A stretch of DNA of 64,000 bases from Marinovum algicola (GCF_900109145.1 NZ_FNYY01000006.1:175794-239793), one strand, 5' to 3'; numbered from the stretch's first letter, positions 45,762 to 54,476 are shown. Notes: generated by a model from the letters alone, not told the origin. Translations and numbers: made by a program.

Positions 45762-46268
45762 ATGACTGAATTGCCCCCCATCCGTGTCGACGAGTGCCTC
45801 ATTGCGCTGCGGCGAATCCTGCGCGCCACGACGCTGTATGAGCGCAATCTTGCCATGGCGGCGGGAATCACCCCGGCACAGCTTCGGGTGTTGCAGATCC
45901 TGCACGGTCAGCGCGACGGCAGCACCACGCCCAAGGTGCTGGCAACGCAGATGGGGGTGGTGCAGGCGACGGTGACCGCGCTGATCGACAAGCTCGAGGC
46001 CTCGCGCCTGGTATCGCGGCAGCGCAGCGAGACCGACCGCCGCCAGACCCATGTGGTGATCACCGACAAGGGCCGCAGCGTGGTCAAGGATGTGCCCGAC
46101 GCGCTGCAACAGCGTTTTGTGGGCTCCTTCGAGCGGATGCAGGATTGGGAGCAGGCGCAGCTTCTGTCCTCGCTCGAGCGGGTGGCCGCCATGCTCGACG
46201 CCGAAGATATCGATGCCTCGCCGGTGCTGGCGGCGGGCGATTTCCACGCCACGCCAAAGCCGCAATAG
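45762..46268 (+). CDS. ectR: MarR-family regulator, EctR-like
   Basis: A 168-residue winged-helix regulator starting MTELPPIRVDECL. The DNA-binding part includes ITPAQLRVLQILHG, TPKVLATQMGVVQATVTALIDKLEASRLV (about 55-83) and the wing RSETDRRQTHVVITDKGRSVV (about 88-108). MarR proteins named EctR, encoded beside and divergent from ectABC, are known repressors of ectoine genes in halophilic bacteria; the placement here is the same. A TTG upstream could extend the protein but is unsupported. It is convergent with the HlyD-family gene, three bases apart. Confidence 0.85.
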   Translation: MTELPPIRVDECLIALRRILRATTLYERNLAMAAGITPAQLRVLQILHGQRDGSTTPKVLATQMGVVQATVTALIDKLEASRLVSRQRSETDRRQTHVVITDKGRSVVKDVPDALQQRFVGSFERMQDWEQAQLLSSLERVAAMLDAEDIDASPVLAAGDFHATPKPQ

Positions 46269-46271
46269 CGG

Positions 46272-47588
46272 TCAGGTGTCGCGGAAGGCGCGATCGAAAT
46301 AATGTTTGATCGGCCGGAGCACGTATTGAATGGCGATCTGGCTTTCGGTGGTCATGAACGCTTCCACCGGCATTCCGGGCACCAGATCGCGATCGCCGAG
46401 CTTGGCCATCTCATCCTCGCGCAGCTGCACCTTGACCTCGTAGTAGAAGGCCTTGCTCACCGGATCCGAGATCACATCGGCCGAGATCCGCGCCACTTCA
46501 CCGACGATGATCGGGATTTCCCGCTCGCTGAACGCCTTGAACTTGATCGACGCCTGCTGCCCGACGCGCACCTCGTCGATGTCGGTGGCGTCGACCCTTA
46601 TGCCGACCTGCACCGGTTCGCTGCTGGGCACGATCATCATCAGCGGCTTGGCCGCCACCACGACCGACCGGGTGCCGAACAGGGCTGACTGGTGGATGGT
46701 GCCGTCCACCGGCGCGCGGATCTCCAGCTTGCTCAACGTGTCGGTGAGCTGAAGCCGCTTTTCCAGGTAGCGCGTGCGCAGCGGCCGCAGCTTGCTCAGC
46801 GCCTCTTCGGCCTTTTCCTGTGCTTCCGGCACCACCGCCAACCGCTTGAGGTCGAGCTCGGAGATCTTGCCGCGCAGCTCCGCGATCTTGGCTTCGAGCC
46901 TGCCGATCTCGCCGCGCATGGCGACATCTTCCTTCTTGAGCTTGTAGACCTCCGAGGCCTTGATCAACTGGCGTTCGGCCAGGGCGTCGGCATTGGCGAT
47001 CTCTTCCGCCAAGAGCGACAGCTCTTCGCGAGTGGCGGCCAACTGCGAGGACACCCCGGCAATCTCGGCGCGAATTTGCTGGGCCTGTTCTTCCAGCAGC
47101 CGCATGCCGGAGCTGACCGCCTCGAAATGGGCCGCCAGCTGTCGGCGCTGTCGCGCGACCAGCCGGCCGATATCCGCGTGCTCGGCCGCGGCTTCGGCCA
47201 GCAACGGGTGCAGGTCGAGCGCGTCGCGGTTGTCGAGCACCGCGTCGAGCCGGGCGATATTGGCCAGCGTCTCGAAGAGCTCGCCTTCGGTGACATTGAG
47301 ATCGGAGCGCGGCTCGGTGCTGTCGAGCCGGACAAGCAGATCGCCGGCGCGCACCCGGTCGCCGTTGCGGGCAAAAATCTGATCGACGACGCCGCCCACC
47401 GGATGCTGCACGGCGGTCATGGAGGTCGAAACCTCGAGCACGCCCTTGCCGATCACCGCCCCTGATATCCGCGCCTGCGTCGACCAATAGCCCAGCCCCG
47501 CCAGCCCGAGGATCATTGTCAGCACCACGATGGTGAACGGGCGTCCGGTGGTCCAGGTCCTGCGGCGTCGGTCGGGGCTCTCGGTCAT
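46272..47588 (-). CDS. HlyD-family periplasmic adaptor of a type I secretion system
   Basis: A 438-residue membrane-fusion protein. A short cytoplasmic N-terminus is followed by a single membrane helix (about 20-37, FTIVVLTMILGLAGLGYW). Then come a biotinyl-lipoyl half (VQHPVGGVVDQIFARNGDRVRAGDLLVRLD, about 60-90), a long coiled coil (about 95-285) and the second lipoyl half (LEIRAPVDGTIHQ). The beta-barrel region ends near LVPGMPVEAFMTTE. It should bridge the ABC exporter encoded next to it and an outer-membrane TolC-like channel, which is not in the window. It is four bases downstream of the exporter gene. Confidence 0.93.
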   Translation of the reverse strand: MTESPDRRRRTWTTGRPFTIVVLTMILGLAGLGYWSTQARISGAVIGKGVLEVSTSMTAVQHPVGGVVDQIFARNGDRVRAGDLLVRLDSTEPRSDLNVTEGELFETLANIARLDAVLDNRDALDLHPLLAEAAAEHADIGRLVARQRRQLAAHFEAVSSGMRLLEEQAQQIRAEIAGVSSQLAATREELSLLAEEIANADALAERQLIKASEVYKLKKEDVAMRGEIGRLEAKIAELRGKISELDLKRLAVVPEAQEKAEEALSKLRPLRTRYLEKRLQLTDTLSKLEIRAPVDGTIHQSALFGTRSVVVAAKPLMMIVPSSEPVQVGIRVDATDIDEVRVGQQASIKFKAFSEREIPIIVGEVARISADVISDPVSKAFYYEVKVQLREDEMAKLGDRDLVPGMPVEAFMTTESQIAIQYVLRPIKHYFDRAFRDT

Positions 47589-47592
47589 CGGC

Positions 47593-49446
47593 TCACCGTC
47601 TCGCGACCTTGGGGCGGGGCTCTTCGCTCACGGCGCCATCGTTGCGCACCACCGCGACCCGCGGCCGTTGCTGGCCCGCGGCGGCGGGCGCGTCTTCGGC
47701 CACCCTGCGGTTCTGATTGGAGGACGAGGCGCTTTTCTGTTCGGTGAGCTTGCCGTCCTTGAGCAGGAAGTGCCGGTCGGTATACCCCAGCCCCAGAGGG
47801 TCGCGCGCGGTCATCAGGATCAGCGTCCCCTCGTCTTTGAGCGCGGTAAGCGTCTGTTTCAGTTTTTTGGGAATGCGCACCAGCATGTCGGAATCGAGCT
47901 GATCGATGATCAGGATTTCAGGGCTGTGATAGAGCGCGCGTGCGAGGCTGAGCTGATAGCGCTCAAAGGCCGAAAGACAGGTGCCGCGGGCATCGATCAC
48001 GGTCTTGAAGCCATCGGGCAGCGAGCAGATCGCGGCGTGCATCCGCGCCCGCCGCGCCGCCTCGCCGACCTTTTCCGGGTCGGGGCTGGCCTCGAAACCC
48101 GAGATGTTCTCTTCGATCGTGCCGGCCACAAAACCGGGCGACTCCGGCGCATAGCCGAAAACCCGCTGCGCCTCGGCGTCGGTGAGCCGTGACGTGTGCC
48201 GGCCATTGATCAGCACGGCGCCGGCGCTTTGCTGCCACATCCCGAGGATGGTCTCGAGCAGAACGGTCTTGCCCTGGCTCGACAGCCCGTTGATTTCGAT
48301 CACTTCGCCCGCATTTGCGGTGAGCGAGATCGAGCGCAGGATCAGGTTGCCGGTGAGCGGCGAGCGGACCGAGAGGTTTTGCAGCACAAGCCGGTAGGGT
48401 GCGCCGGGCTGTTCGGCGTAATCGTCCTCGAGCTCTTCGGCGCGGTTGGCCAGGATGCGGGTCAGACGCTGCCAGTGCTGGCGGGCCTCGAACATCCGCG
48501 GGATCTGGACAAAGAACCGGTCGACCGGTCCGAGAATGCGGGTCACCAGGAAGGTGGCCGCCACCATCGCGCCCACGGTCAGTTCGCCCTGAAGGGTCAG
48601 CAGGGCACCCGTGGCCAGCACCGAGTAGCGCACCACCATGGTGGTGATGCGCGACATGGTTTCGAACCAGCTTGTCCAGTCGCGCAGCGCGATGGAATCG
48701 TCACGCGCCTGATTGCGCGCCTGTTGCCAGCGCGGATTGAACCCCACGCCCATATCCTGTGACCGCACGGTATCGCGCGAGGCGATGAGCACGTTCTTGA
48801 GCTGGTTGACCGCCCCGGAGGCGGCCCGCGACCGTTCCTGGCGGCCGCCCATGAAGATCGCCTGGAGCGCCGCCAGCAGCGCAATCACGCCGACCCCGGC
48901 CACACAGGCCCAGCCCAGCAGCGGGTGCAACACAAAGACCACGGCGACAAACATCGGCGCCCAGATGAAGTCGAAGATCGCGATCAGCGAGCCGGAGTGG
49001 AAAAAGCCACGCAGCCCGTCGACCTCGTCAAGCCCGACGGCGGGCTTGGGTTTGTTGTGCTGAAAGACATGGTTGCGGCCGGAATGGCGCAGCAGCGTCT
49101 GCTCCATCTTTTCTTGGAACTGCGCGCCAAACCGCGCCAGCAGGCGCTTGCGGGCGTAATCCAGCACGCCGAGCACCAGCAGCAGGCCCATGACCAGCGC
49201 CACCAGTGCCACCAGGGTTTCGACCGAACGCGAGGTGAGCACCCGGTCATAGATCAGGATCATGAACATCGGCCCCGCCAGGCGCAGGACATTGACCAGA
49301 AAACTGAGAAGAAAGGCCGAGGTCAGGATGAACCCGCCCTTGCGGACGGCGGCCCGCGCCGACCCTCGGAGTGCCTTGGCTGAATTCACGTTACTCTGTC
49401 CTTCCGTGGTTTCGAGAACCGGAACGGACCGCGTCAGACGACCCAT
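47593..49446 (-). CDS. Type I secretion ABC transporter with degenerate ATPase motifs
   Basis: A 617-residue fused membrane and ATPase protein of the PrsD/LapB-like exporter group, with no C39 peptidase domain. Six membrane helices lie at about 40-310; the ATPase spans about 345-570. Walker A is intact (GLSSQGKT, Lys393). The signature is LSAFE (491-495) instead of LSGGQ, Walker B is LIIDQLD with Gln516 where the catalytic Glu should be, and the switch histidine is Ala547 (MTARD). These three losses predict poor or no ATP hydrolysis. The C-terminal tail (about 580-617) is Arg/Ala-rich and polar. A GTG at 49389 with a better ribosome site is a possible shorter start. It lies between the HlyD-type adaptor and the oxygenase gene. 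Confidence 0.88.
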   Translation of the reverse strand: MGRLTRSVPVLETTEGQSNVNSAKALRGSARAAVRKGGFILTSAFLLSFLVNVLRLAGPMFMILIYDRVLTSRSVETLVALVALVMGLLLVLGVLDYARKRLLARFGAQFQEKMEQTLLRHSGRNHVFQHNKPKPAVGLDEVDGLRGFFHSGSLIAIFDFIWAPMFVAVVFVLHPLLGWACVAGVGVIALLAALQAIFMGGRQERSRAASGAVNQLKNVLIASRDTVRSQDMGVGFNPRWQQARNQARDDSIALRDWTSWFETMSRITTMVVRYSVLATGALLTLQGELTVGAMVAATFLVTRILGPVDRFFVQIPRMFEARQHWQRLTRILANRAEELEDDYAEQPGAPYRLVLQNLSVRSPLTGNLILRSISLTANAGEVIEINGLSSQGKTVLLETILGMWQQSAGAVLINGRHTSRLTDAEAQRVFGYAPESPGFVAGTIEENISGFEASPDPEKVGEAARRARMHAAICSLPDGFKTVIDARGTCLSAFERYQLSLARALYHSPEILIIDQLDSDMLVRIPKKLKQTLTALKDEGTLILMTARDPLGLGYTDRHFLLKDGKLTEQKSASSSNQNRRVAEDAPAAAGQQRPRVAVVRNDGAVSEEPRPKVARR

Positions 49447-49490
49447 GACGGACAGCGCCGGCGGCGCTGCCCCGGTGTAGCCGGAAAGAG

Positions 49491-50150
49491 CTACTTCTTC
49501 TTGTTCGGCTTCTTCACCTGATTGAGGTTGAAGCTGATAATGATGCGGTTGGCGTCGTTGCCTTCTTCCTTGGATTCATTCGTGTCGACCGAGTGATACA
49601 GCCAGCTCGGAAAAATGAGCATGCGGCCCGGCACCGGCGTGAAGCGGACCTTGGTCCAGCATTCCTTGGGCCGTTTCTTGTTCGGCTGAAACTTTGCCTG
49701 GTTCATCAAATGCATGGTTCTGGGTTCAATGAACTCGATGTTACCACATTTTTCCGGCGCCTGGATATAGTAGACTCCGCTCCACAGGCAGCCGGGGTGG
49801 ACATGCGCCTTGTTCACGCAGCCCGGCGGGTTGATGATCGACCACATGGTGCCGATCCTCATTTCGTGGGTGTCGGCATAGCCGAGGTTCTCCGACATCC
49901 GGGCGGTTGCCTGATTGATGCGCGAGACCATCTCGGCATAGTCGTCGGCTTTGTGCAGATCGTTGTGGCTGTGCCAGCCGCCCAGTGCGGGAATGTTCGA
50001 GCGGCTGATGCCTTTCTGGTCGCGGATACGTTCGTTGTAAATCTTTTCGATCAGGCTTTCGTTCAGCTTTTCGGGATTTTTCAAATCGATTTGAAATACC
50101 ATAGTCGGAAAGTACATGCGTCGAGTGAAATTGAAGTCTTCGTTGGCCAT
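49491..50150 (-). CDS. 2OG-Fe(II) oxygenase-like protein (TIGR02466/2OG-FeII_Oxy_5 type)
   Basis: A 219-residue cytoplasmic protein starting MANEDFNFTRRMYFPTMVFQ. The double-stranded beta-helix signature matches the putative 2OG-Fe(II) oxygenase family: GTMWSIINPPGCVNKAHVHPG (His116, His118), LWSGVYYIQAP, IEFIEPR, then LIFPSWLYHSVD (His186) and RIIISFN (Arg202), the last fitting the 2-oxoglutarate anchor. Such enzymes hydroxylate amino-acid side chains or small molecules. It is the first gene of the leftward secretion operon, 44 bases before the exporter, and faces the polyacidic protein locus. It may therefore modify Asp or Asn in that protein; this is inference only. Confidence 0.8.
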   Translation of the reverse strand: MANEDFNFTRRMYFPTMVFQIDLKNPEKLNESLIEKIYNERIRDQKGISRSNIPALGGWHSHNDLHKADDYAEMVSRINQATARMSENLGYADTHEMRIGTMWSIINPPGCVNKAHVHPGCLWSGVYYIQAPEKCGNIEFIEPRTMHLMNQAKFQPNKKRPKECWTKVRFTPVPGRMLIFPSWLYHSVDTNESKEEGNDANRIIISFNLNQVKKPNKKK

Positions 50151-50370
50151 TCCATCTCTCACTTGTTTTAAAATACATGGTCTTGCTAGGATGGCGGCCG
50201 CCGCCGCCACCTGCGATCATACCAGCGAAGCGCCTTATTCCAATTGGTTATTTTCACGTGTCCAGCCTGCAACTTATGATGGAGCATCGCTCTGGCGACC
50301 GGAGTTGCCCGAAGCGGTTGCCGGGTGACGCTACGGCATCTCACTCTCCTTTGGCGTGTGTGGTCGCGTG

Positions 50371-51099
50371 ATGCGCGCCGCGTCCCCACCCTGCATGCGG
50401 GACTGGCTGGCGCTGCACGGCATGACAGCGCAGGGCTGCGCCCGGCTGCTGGCCACCGAACCGCCCCTCCCGGAGCCGGTCGCGCACAGCGATACGGCAG
50501 CGGAATGGCCGGACGGCCCGGCGCTCTGGGCACTGGTCGCCCGCGCCCTGACGCACCGCCTGCCAGAGCTCACCCCGGAGATCGAACGAACAGCCGGCGC
50601 CACCGTGCTGAACTTTGCTCCTGACCGCGCCCGGCACCCGAAGCCATTTGCGCTCTATATTACTGAAAAATCGTTGGTTTACGTGTCCTGCCCGCTCTCG
50701 CGTTCGGCTGCGGACCTCGCCATCGCAGCGCATGAATTCGGCCATGCCCTCCAGTTGCATTGCATCGCCGGAGCCGCACTGGCGCCGGTGCTGCGCGAAA
50801 CCTGTGCCTTTCTGGCCGAAGAAATGGTGCCGCCGGGGCTGGCCGATCTCTCGCCCGGCCACGCTGGCGCCGCTGCCGATGCGCTGGCCGGCCACCGGGC
50901 GCGCAACCTCGGCGCGATGCGTCAGCGATTGCAAGCCTGTCTTGCGCGCCCCGGGGCGGCGTATGACTACAGTTGGAACTATCCGCCCGCCCGAATCCTC
51001 GCGTTGCTCCTTCTGCAAGAGGGGACGGGCGCGGTGCGACGGGCGGTTTTCCATGGCGAAAAGAGCCTGGCTGATCTGCGGCGCGATCTGCACGCATAA
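50371..51099 (+). CDS. Gluzincin-like zinc peptidase (HExxH, M3-like)
   Basis: A 242-residue protein with the zinc motif HEFGH (His121, Glu122, His125) and a third ligand candidate Glu143 in RETCAFLAEE, the spacing seen in M3-type oligopeptidases. A later YDYSWNYPPARILALLL segment (about 192-210) resembles the substrate-tyrosine region of that group. It is much shorter than normal oligoendopeptidases (about 600 residues) and lacks their N-terminal lobe. No signal peptide. The start is uncertain: GTG 50356 and ATG 50395 are alternatives, and none has a clear ribosome site. It stands between the secretion operon and the polyacidic protein gene and could process that protein; no direct proof. 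Confidence 0.72.
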   Translation: MRAASPPCMRDWLALHGMTAQGCARLLATEPPLPEPVAHSDTAAEWPDGPALWALVARALTHRLPELTPEIERTAGATVLNFAPDRARHPKPFALYITEKSLVYVSCPLSRSAADLAIAAHEFGHALQLHCIAGAALAPVLRETCAFLAEEMVPPGLADLSPGHAGAAADALAGHRARNLGAMRQRLQACLARPGAAYDYSWNYPPARILALLLLQEGTGAVRRAVFHGEKSLADLRRDLHA

Positions 51100-51494
51100 G
51101 GCGATCACCCCGGGTGATCGAGGCACGTTCGCCCCTGCTGCGACAGCGCCTGGAAGACGGTCAGGGCGGGGGCTGCGCGGCCTCGCCGGAAACCCCAGTT
51201 CCTTAAATTTCCGTTGACAGAATGCCGATTCGTGCCGAACATCTTGAGTAAATCTGCATTTCCTTGGGCCGTGGCGTCATTGAGCATCACTTTGGCCCGC
51301 ATTGGGTTTTTTGTACTGCATTGATTAATATACCCAAATGCACATCGGTCATGCGCTTTTGATATACCTGCATTTCTGGATTTTTCAGGCTCGCTGAGCC
51401 GCTCCCACCAGAACTCCCGATTCAGAGCTGCCTGCCTGGCAGGCGCATTTCTTTCATTCTCGCAAGAGACCATTCCGACCAACGGAGACCTCCC
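51100..51494. other. Intergenic region and upstream control of the polyacidic protein gene
   Basis: No gene seen in these 395 bases. The stretch 51,190-51,370 is clearly AT-rich compared with its surroundings and likely holds a promoter. TTGACA at 51212-51217 is a good -35, but the matching -10 is poor. TTGGGT and ACCCAA form a 6-base inverted repeat around TTTTTTGTACTG-type sequence near 51300-51336. Small GC hairpins (GGCTC-gct-GAGCC near 51389 and GCCTGCC-TGGCAGGC near 51430) come before the ribosome site GGAGA at about 51484. Confidence 0.45.
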
Positions 51495-54476
51495 ATGACC
51501 GCCATCATCGCCACCCCCGCCGCCCTGACCACCGACCTCACCGAAGAGCTGGCCGCGCTGATCGACGCCGCGCTCGAGATCCGTGACCTCACCGCGCCCC
51601 TGAGCTTTGTTGATTTCTTCGATGGCGATGAAGGCGATGAGGAGAACGAAGGCAACGAGGGCGACGAAGACGACGAGGACAACGAAGGCGACGAGTTCGA
51701 CGAGGGCGACGAGAACGACGAGGGCGACGAGGGCGACGAGGGCAACGAAGGCGACGAACAGGACGAGCCCGACGGCGGCAATGAAGGCGACGAAGGCAAC
51801 GAGGGCAACGAAGGCAACGAAGGCAACGAGGACAACGAAGGCAACGAAGCTGACGAAGGCAACGAGGGCGACGAAGGCGACGAAGGCGACGAAGACGACG
51901 AATTCAACGAGGCCGACGAAGGCAACGAAGGCGACGAGGGCGACGAAGGCAACGAAGGCGACGAGGGCAACGAGGACAACGAAGGCAACGAAGGCGACGA
52001 GGGCGACGAGGGCAACGAAGGCGACGAAGGCAACGAAGGCAACGAGGGCGACGAAGACAACGAGGGGAATGAGAGCGGCGGCTCGGGCGACGACGGCAAC
52101 GAGGGCGACGAGGACAACGAGGGCAACGAGGCCGACGAAGGCAACGAAGGCGACGAGGGCGACGAGGGCAACGAAGGCAACGAAGGCAACGAAGACGACG
52201 AAGGCAACGAAGGCGACGAAGCCAACGAGGGCAACGAAGGCGACGAAGGCAACGAAGGCAACGAAGGCGACGAAGGCAACGAGGACAACGAAGGCAACGA
52301 AGGCGACGAGGGCGACGAAGCCGAAGGCGACGAAGGCGACGAAGGCGACGAGCAGGACGAAAACGACGAAGACGACGAAAACGACGAAGGCGACGAAGGC
52401 GACGAGGCCGACGAAGACGACGAGGGCAATGAAGACAACGAAGGCAACGAGGGCGACGAAACCGGCAACGAAGGTGACGAAGGCAACGAGGCCGACGAAG
52501 GCGACGAGGGTGACGAAGACAACGAAGGCAACGAAGGCAACGAAGGCAACGAAGGCAACGAAGGCGACGAAGGCGACGAGCCCGGCGTAGACCCGCAGGA
52601 TGAGGGTGACGAAGAAAACGAGGGCGACGAAGGCGACGAAGACGACGAGGGCGACGAGGGCGACGGCACCGATACGTTCGACGACGAAGGCGACGAGGGC
52701 AACGAAGACGACGAAGACGACGAGGCTGACGAAGCCAACGAGGGCAATGAGCACGGCACCAACCCTGACGACGATGATAACGAAGGCAACGAAGGCGACG
52801 AAGGCAACGAAAACGTGCCCGGTCAGGAAGACAACGAAGGCGACGAAGGCGACGAGAGCAACGAAGACAACGAAGACGACGAAGGCAACGAAGACGACGA
52901 GGCCGACGAAAACGACGAGGGCGACGAAGGCGACGAGAACGACGAAGGCGACGAAGCCAACGAGGACGACGAAAACGACGAAAACGACGAAGGCGACGAA
53001 AACGACGAGTTCAACGAAGGCAACGAAGACAACGAAAACGACGAGAACGACGAAAACGACGAAGGCGACGAAGGCAACGAAGGCGACGAAGACGACGAAA
53101 ACAACGAAGGCAACGAAGCCCTGCCGGATACCGGGAACGAAAACGACGAGAATGACGAAGGTGACGAGGGCAACGAAGGCGACGAACTCGACGAGCACGA
53201 CGAAGACGACGAGGGCGACGAGAACGATGAAGACGACGAAAACGACGAAGGTGACGAAGGCCAGGAGGGCGACGAAGGCGACGAAGGCGACGAAGACAAT
53301 GAATTTGACGAAAACGACGAGAATGACGAAGGCGATGAGGCCAACGAGGGCGACGAATACGACGAGGGCGACGAAGGCGATGAGGCCAACGAGGGTGACG
53401 AGGGCGACGAAGGCGATGAGCCTGTGGCCGGCACTGGTGACGAGGGTGACGAGGGCAATGAAGGTGACGAAATTGATCCGGACATAGATAACTCCGGTGA
53501 CGAAGCCGACGAAGGCGACGAAGGCGACGAAGCCGACGAAGGCGACGAAGCCGACGAGCACGACGAAAACGACGAGGGTGATGAAGAGGACGAAGGCGAC
53601 GAAGGCAACGAGGACGACGAAAGCGACGAAGACGACGAGGGCGATGAAGACAACGAAGGTGACGAAGCCGACGAGGACGACGAAGGGGACGAGCACGACG
53701 AAGAAAATGAAGGCGACGAAGCCGACGAGAATAACGAAGGCGACGAAGGCAATGAAGGCGACGAATCCGACGAGAACGATGAAGCGGACGAAGGTGACGA
53801 AAACAATGAAGGAGATGAAAACGACGAAAGCGATGAAGGCGACGAAGGCGGCATAAACAACGAAGGAGACGAAGGCGACGAAGACAACGAGAACGACGAG
53901 AACGACGAGAACGACGAAGACGACGAAGCTAACGAAGACGACGAAGGCGACGAATTCGACGAGGGCGACGAGGAGAACGAGGGCGACGAAAACGACGAAG
54001 AGGATGAAAACAACGAAGGCGACGAAGGCAACGAAGACTTCGAAGGCGACGAGGGAGACGAAGGCCAGGAAGGCAACGAAGGCGACGAAGACGACGAAGA
54101 CAACGAAGGCGACGAAGACGACGAGAATAACGAAGGCGACGAAGGCAACGAAGGAGACGAAGGCGACGAAGGCGACGAAGCTGACGAGGCCGACGAAGAG
54201 AACGAAGGCGACGAAGGCGACGAGAACGACGAACTCAACGAAGAAGACTCCGACGACGAAGGTGACGAAGCCAACGAGGGCAATGAGAACGACGAAGGAG
54301 ATGAAGGCGACGAAGGCAACGAAGCGGACAGCCAGGCCGATAACAATGAAGGCGATGAAGGCGACGAGAACAACGAAGGCAATGAAGGCGACGAGAACGA
54401 CGAAGACGACGAGGGCAACGAACACGACGAAGACGACGAGGGTGACGAAGGCGACGAGGGTAACGAACCCGTCTAA
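51495..54476 (+). CDS. Giant polyacidic triplet-repeat protein, x-(D/N)-E
   Basis: A 993-residue protein with a non-repetitive N-terminus of about 42 residues (MTAIIATPAALTTDLTEELA, then ending SFVDFFDG). About 945 residues of the triplet x-Asp/Asn-Glu follow, where x is Gly, less often Asp, Ala, Asn, Glu, Gln, Phe or others. Glu thus stands at almost every third place. About a dozen short breaks contain turn-forming residues (for example SGGSGDD at about 192, PGVDPQ at 363, NVPGQ at 441, LPDTG at 542, PVAGTG at 643, DPDIDNSG at 661, GGIN at 785). It ends GNEPV. There are no RTX nonapeptides, no Sec signal and no long hydrophobic segment. The charge must be extremely negative. A secreted, metal- or calcium-binding polyanion is the obvious guess. 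GGAGA before the ATG and a strong terminator after it support expression. Confidence 0.85.
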   Translation: MTAIIATPAALTTDLTEELAALIDAALEIRDLTAPLSFVDFFDGDEGDEENEGNEGDEDDEDNEGDEFDEGDENDEGDEGDEGNEGDEQDEPDGGNEGDEGNEGNEGNEGNEDNEGNEADEGNEGDEGDEGDEDDEFNEADEGNEGDEGDEGNEGDEGNEDNEGNEGDEGDEGNEGDEGNEGNEGDEDNEGNESGGSGDDGNEGDEDNEGNEADEGNEGDEGDEGNEGNEGNEDDEGNEGDEANEGNEGDEGNEGNEGDEGNEDNEGNEGDEGDEAEGDEGDEGDEQDENDEDDENDEGDEGDEADEDDEGNEDNEGNEGDETGNEGDEGNEADEGDEGDEDNEGNEGNEGNEGNEGDEGDEPGVDPQDEGDEENEGDEGDEDDEGDEGDGTDTFDDEGDEGNEDDEDDEADEANEGNEHGTNPDDDDNEGNEGDEGNENVPGQEDNEGDEGDESNEDNEDDEGNEDDEADENDEGDEGDENDEGDEANEDDENDENDEGDENDEFNEGNEDNENDENDENDEGDEGNEGDEDDENNEGNEALPDTGNENDENDEGDEGNEGDELDEHDEDDEGDENDEDDENDEGDEGQEGDEGDEGDEDNEFDENDENDEGDEANEGDEYDEGDEGDEANEGDEGDEGDEPVAGTGDEGDEGNEGDEIDPDIDNSGDEADEGDEGDEADEGDEADEHDENDEGDEEDEGDEGNEDDESDEDDEGDEDNEGDEADEDDEGDEHDEENEGDEADENNEGDEGNEGDESDENDEADEGDENNEGDENDESDEGDEGGINNEGDEGDEDNENDENDENDEDDEANEDDEGDEFDEGDEENEGDENDEEDENNEGDEGNEDFEGDEGDEGQEGNEGDEDDEDNEGDEDDENNEGDEGNEGDEGDEGDEADEADEENEGDEGDENDELNEEDSDDEGDEANEGNENDEGDEGDEGNEADSQADNNEGDEGDENNEGNEGDENDEDDEGNEHDEDDEGDEGDEGNEPV
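51624..54468. repeat. 9-base minisatellite-like tract (GACGAAGGC/AACGAAGGC units)
   Basis: About 2.8 kb made of degenerate 9-base (three-codon) pieces such as GACGAAGGC, AACGAAGGC and GACGAGGGC, in frame throughout. The glutamate codon alternates GAA and GAG and the first codon varies, so the tract has drifted but kept its reading frame. This indicates selection on the protein. Such tracts can change length by slippage or recombination. Because of the composition, antisense frames stay open for over 4 kb and give false hydrophobic reading frames. Confidence 0.9.

Noticed and set aside
43241..46268. ectD (ectoine hydroxylase) in the ectoine operon
   Set aside because: The operon ends with ask, and no additional 2OG oxygenase gene lies within it; the oxygenase-like gene at 49.5 kb is a different family and belongs to the secretion operon.
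51624..54468. CRISPR array
   Set aside because: The unit is 9 bases, contiguous and in frame, with no spacers and no cas genes.
51495..54476. Collagen-like Gly-X-Y protein
   Set aside because: Gly is often replaced at the third position and proline is nearly absent, so a collagen triple helix is not supported.
51495..54476. RTX toxin or adhesin
   Set aside because: No GGxGxDxUx nonapeptides are present; acidic composition alone is not enough.
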